Shown here in pieces: positions 63,461-64,000 of a stretch of 64,000 nt of DNA. Every line of letters begins with the position of its first letter. Position 1 is the stretch's first letter. This stretch comes from Chloroflexota bacterium. GTDB lineage: Bacteria; Chloroflexota; Anaerolineae; Anaerolineales; Villigracilaceae. Made by a program: the position numbers and the translations under genes. The stretch is taken from contig QMIW01000005.1 in the NCBI GenBank assembly GCA_024434165.1, positions 1-64,000 on the forward strand. The letters are read 5' to 3'. Under the pieces are notes generated by a model. The model saw nothing but the letters and a program-made list of their open reading frames with translations, did no database searches and was not told the origin of the DNA.

Positions 63461-63586
63461 GACCATCCATCACCTGACGATCTGACCATTTGACAACCTG
63501 ACCATTCGACCACCCGACCACCCGACCACTCGACCACCCGACCACCCGACCACCCGACCACTCGACCACCTGACTACTCGACTATA
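63460..63586 (+). repeat. Degenerate 8-base tandem array, right arm
   Basis: About 15 units of TGACCATT, CGACCACC, CGACCACT and TGACTACT. In reverse complement the consensus is C-R-R-G-T-G-G-T, close to the left array. The two arrays can pair as one long imperfect hairpin. The period of 8 is not a multiple of 3, so this is not coding. Confidence 0.7.
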
Positions 63587-63588
63587 AT
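63583..63588 (+). promoter_or_regulatory. Leaderless-type TATAAT box of the thioesterase gene
   Basis: TATAAT ends 6 bases before the ATG at 63595, the same distance as for the DUF951 gene. No -35 consensus; the region is the end of the 8-base array. Confidence 0.5.
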
Positions 63589-63594
63589 CGCCTC

Positions 63595-64000
63595 ATGACC
63601 AACTACAATTTCTTCCATCCCACCGAAATCCGCTACGGGGATTTGGACCCGCAGGGACATGTCAACAACGCAAAATACCTGACGTACTTCGAGCAGGCGC
63701 GCATCTACTACTTCATGCAACTGGGCTTGTTCAGCAAGGACCAGTCCTTTATGGAAATCGGCGTCATTATCGCCGACATCCACATCACCTATCACGCCAC
63801 CACGCATTACGGCGACCCGATCAAAGTCGGCGTGAAGACCACCAAGATCGGCAACAAGTCCCTGACGGTGGAGCAGTGTGTGATGCACGCCGAGACCGGC
63901 AAGGTGATGGCAAGCGGAACGGTGGTTCTGGTCACGTTCGATTATGAGGGGTTGAAGACCATCCCTGTGCCGGATGAATGGAAGAAGAAACTTAGTGAGT
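63595..64000 (+). CDS. Hotdog-fold acyl-CoA thioesterase, 5' part (cut by window edge)
   Basis: EIRYGDLDPQGHVNNAKYLT is the diagnostic block of the 4-hydroxybenzoyl-CoA thioesterase family, with the catalytic Asp in RYGDLD and HVNNAxY. The frame is open to the window end, 135 residues so far, close to the normal full length of about 140. It hydrolyses an acyl-CoA thioester; the acyl group is not readable. It is preceded by a TATAAT box and an 8-base array. Confidence 0.85.
   Translation, partial: MTNYNFFHPTEIRYGDLDPQGHVNNAKYLTYFEQARIYYFMQLGLFSKDQSFMEIGVIIADIHITYHATTHYGDPIKVGVKTTKIGNKSLTVEQCVMHAETGKVMASGTVVLVTFDYEGLKTIPVPDEWKKKLSE

Noticed and set aside
63460-63586. CRISPR array
   Set aside because: The unit is 8 bases with no spacers.

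Overview
The window looks like a chromosomal fragment of an Anaerolineae-type Chloroflexota bacterium. This rests on GC-rich coding (AT-richer at the left end and near 52 kb), secreted proteins with Thr/Pro 'TPT' linkers, an Amidase_6-type exoprotein, a DUF951-type small protein and many small intergenic palindromes. It is inferred from gene content and style, not from a marker gene. I saw no rRNA, tRNA, CRISPR array, transposase or origin, and no gene-free stretch longer than about 250 bases.

Layout. 1-2.9 kb: a possible end of a plus-strand gene, then two minus-strand secreted proteins (a small hypothetical and a repeat-plus-amidase protein). 3.0-5.1 kb: two plus-strand genes, a methyltransferase-glycosyltransferase fusion and a methyltransferase, ending at a bidirectional-looking terminator. 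5.1-61.5 kb: about 50 genes, all on the minus strand and mostly abutting or overlapping by 4 bases. Most of these make and export surface polysaccharide. 57.5-59.9 kb: a housekeeping block inside that run (uracil-DNA glycosylase, rimI, tsaB, tsaE). 61.7-64 kb: plus-strand metallo-hydrolase, Crp/Fnr regulator and a truncated hotdog thioesterase.

Pathways. (1) UDP-GlcNAc to a UDP-2,3-diacetamido-uronic acid: wbpA, wbpB, wbpE and wbpD; an AsnB-type amidotransferase may amidate the uronate. (2) GDP-mannose to GDP-D-rhamnose: gmd and rmd. (3) LegB-type 4,6-dehydratase with a sugar-1-phosphate nucleotidyltransferase. (4) A NeuB-family synthase, an aldehyde dehydrogenase, a CMP-sugar cytidylyltransferase and a transketolase in one operon segment, which I cannot match to a described nonulosonate route. 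(5) A UDP-glucuronate 4-epimerase-like enzyme. About fifteen GT-A/GT-B glycosyltransferases, several GT-C-like membrane proteins and seven methyltransferase domains would assemble and cap the glycans. Two export routes are present: an ABC transporter with an extended ATPase (Wzm/Wzt) and a Wzx-type flippase. A MarR/EPS-type regulator heads the wbpB-wbpD-wbpE-wzm-wzt segment, with its promoter embedded in a perfect inverted repeat.

The least explained layer is non-coding. There are at least five families of small palindromic repeats. One is a two-hairpin element whose two best copies are both exactly 49 bases, with conserved GTAC and TTAC ends, compensatory stem changes, and a terminal TTAC/CTAC that repeatedly supplies the stop codon of the upstream minus-strand gene.
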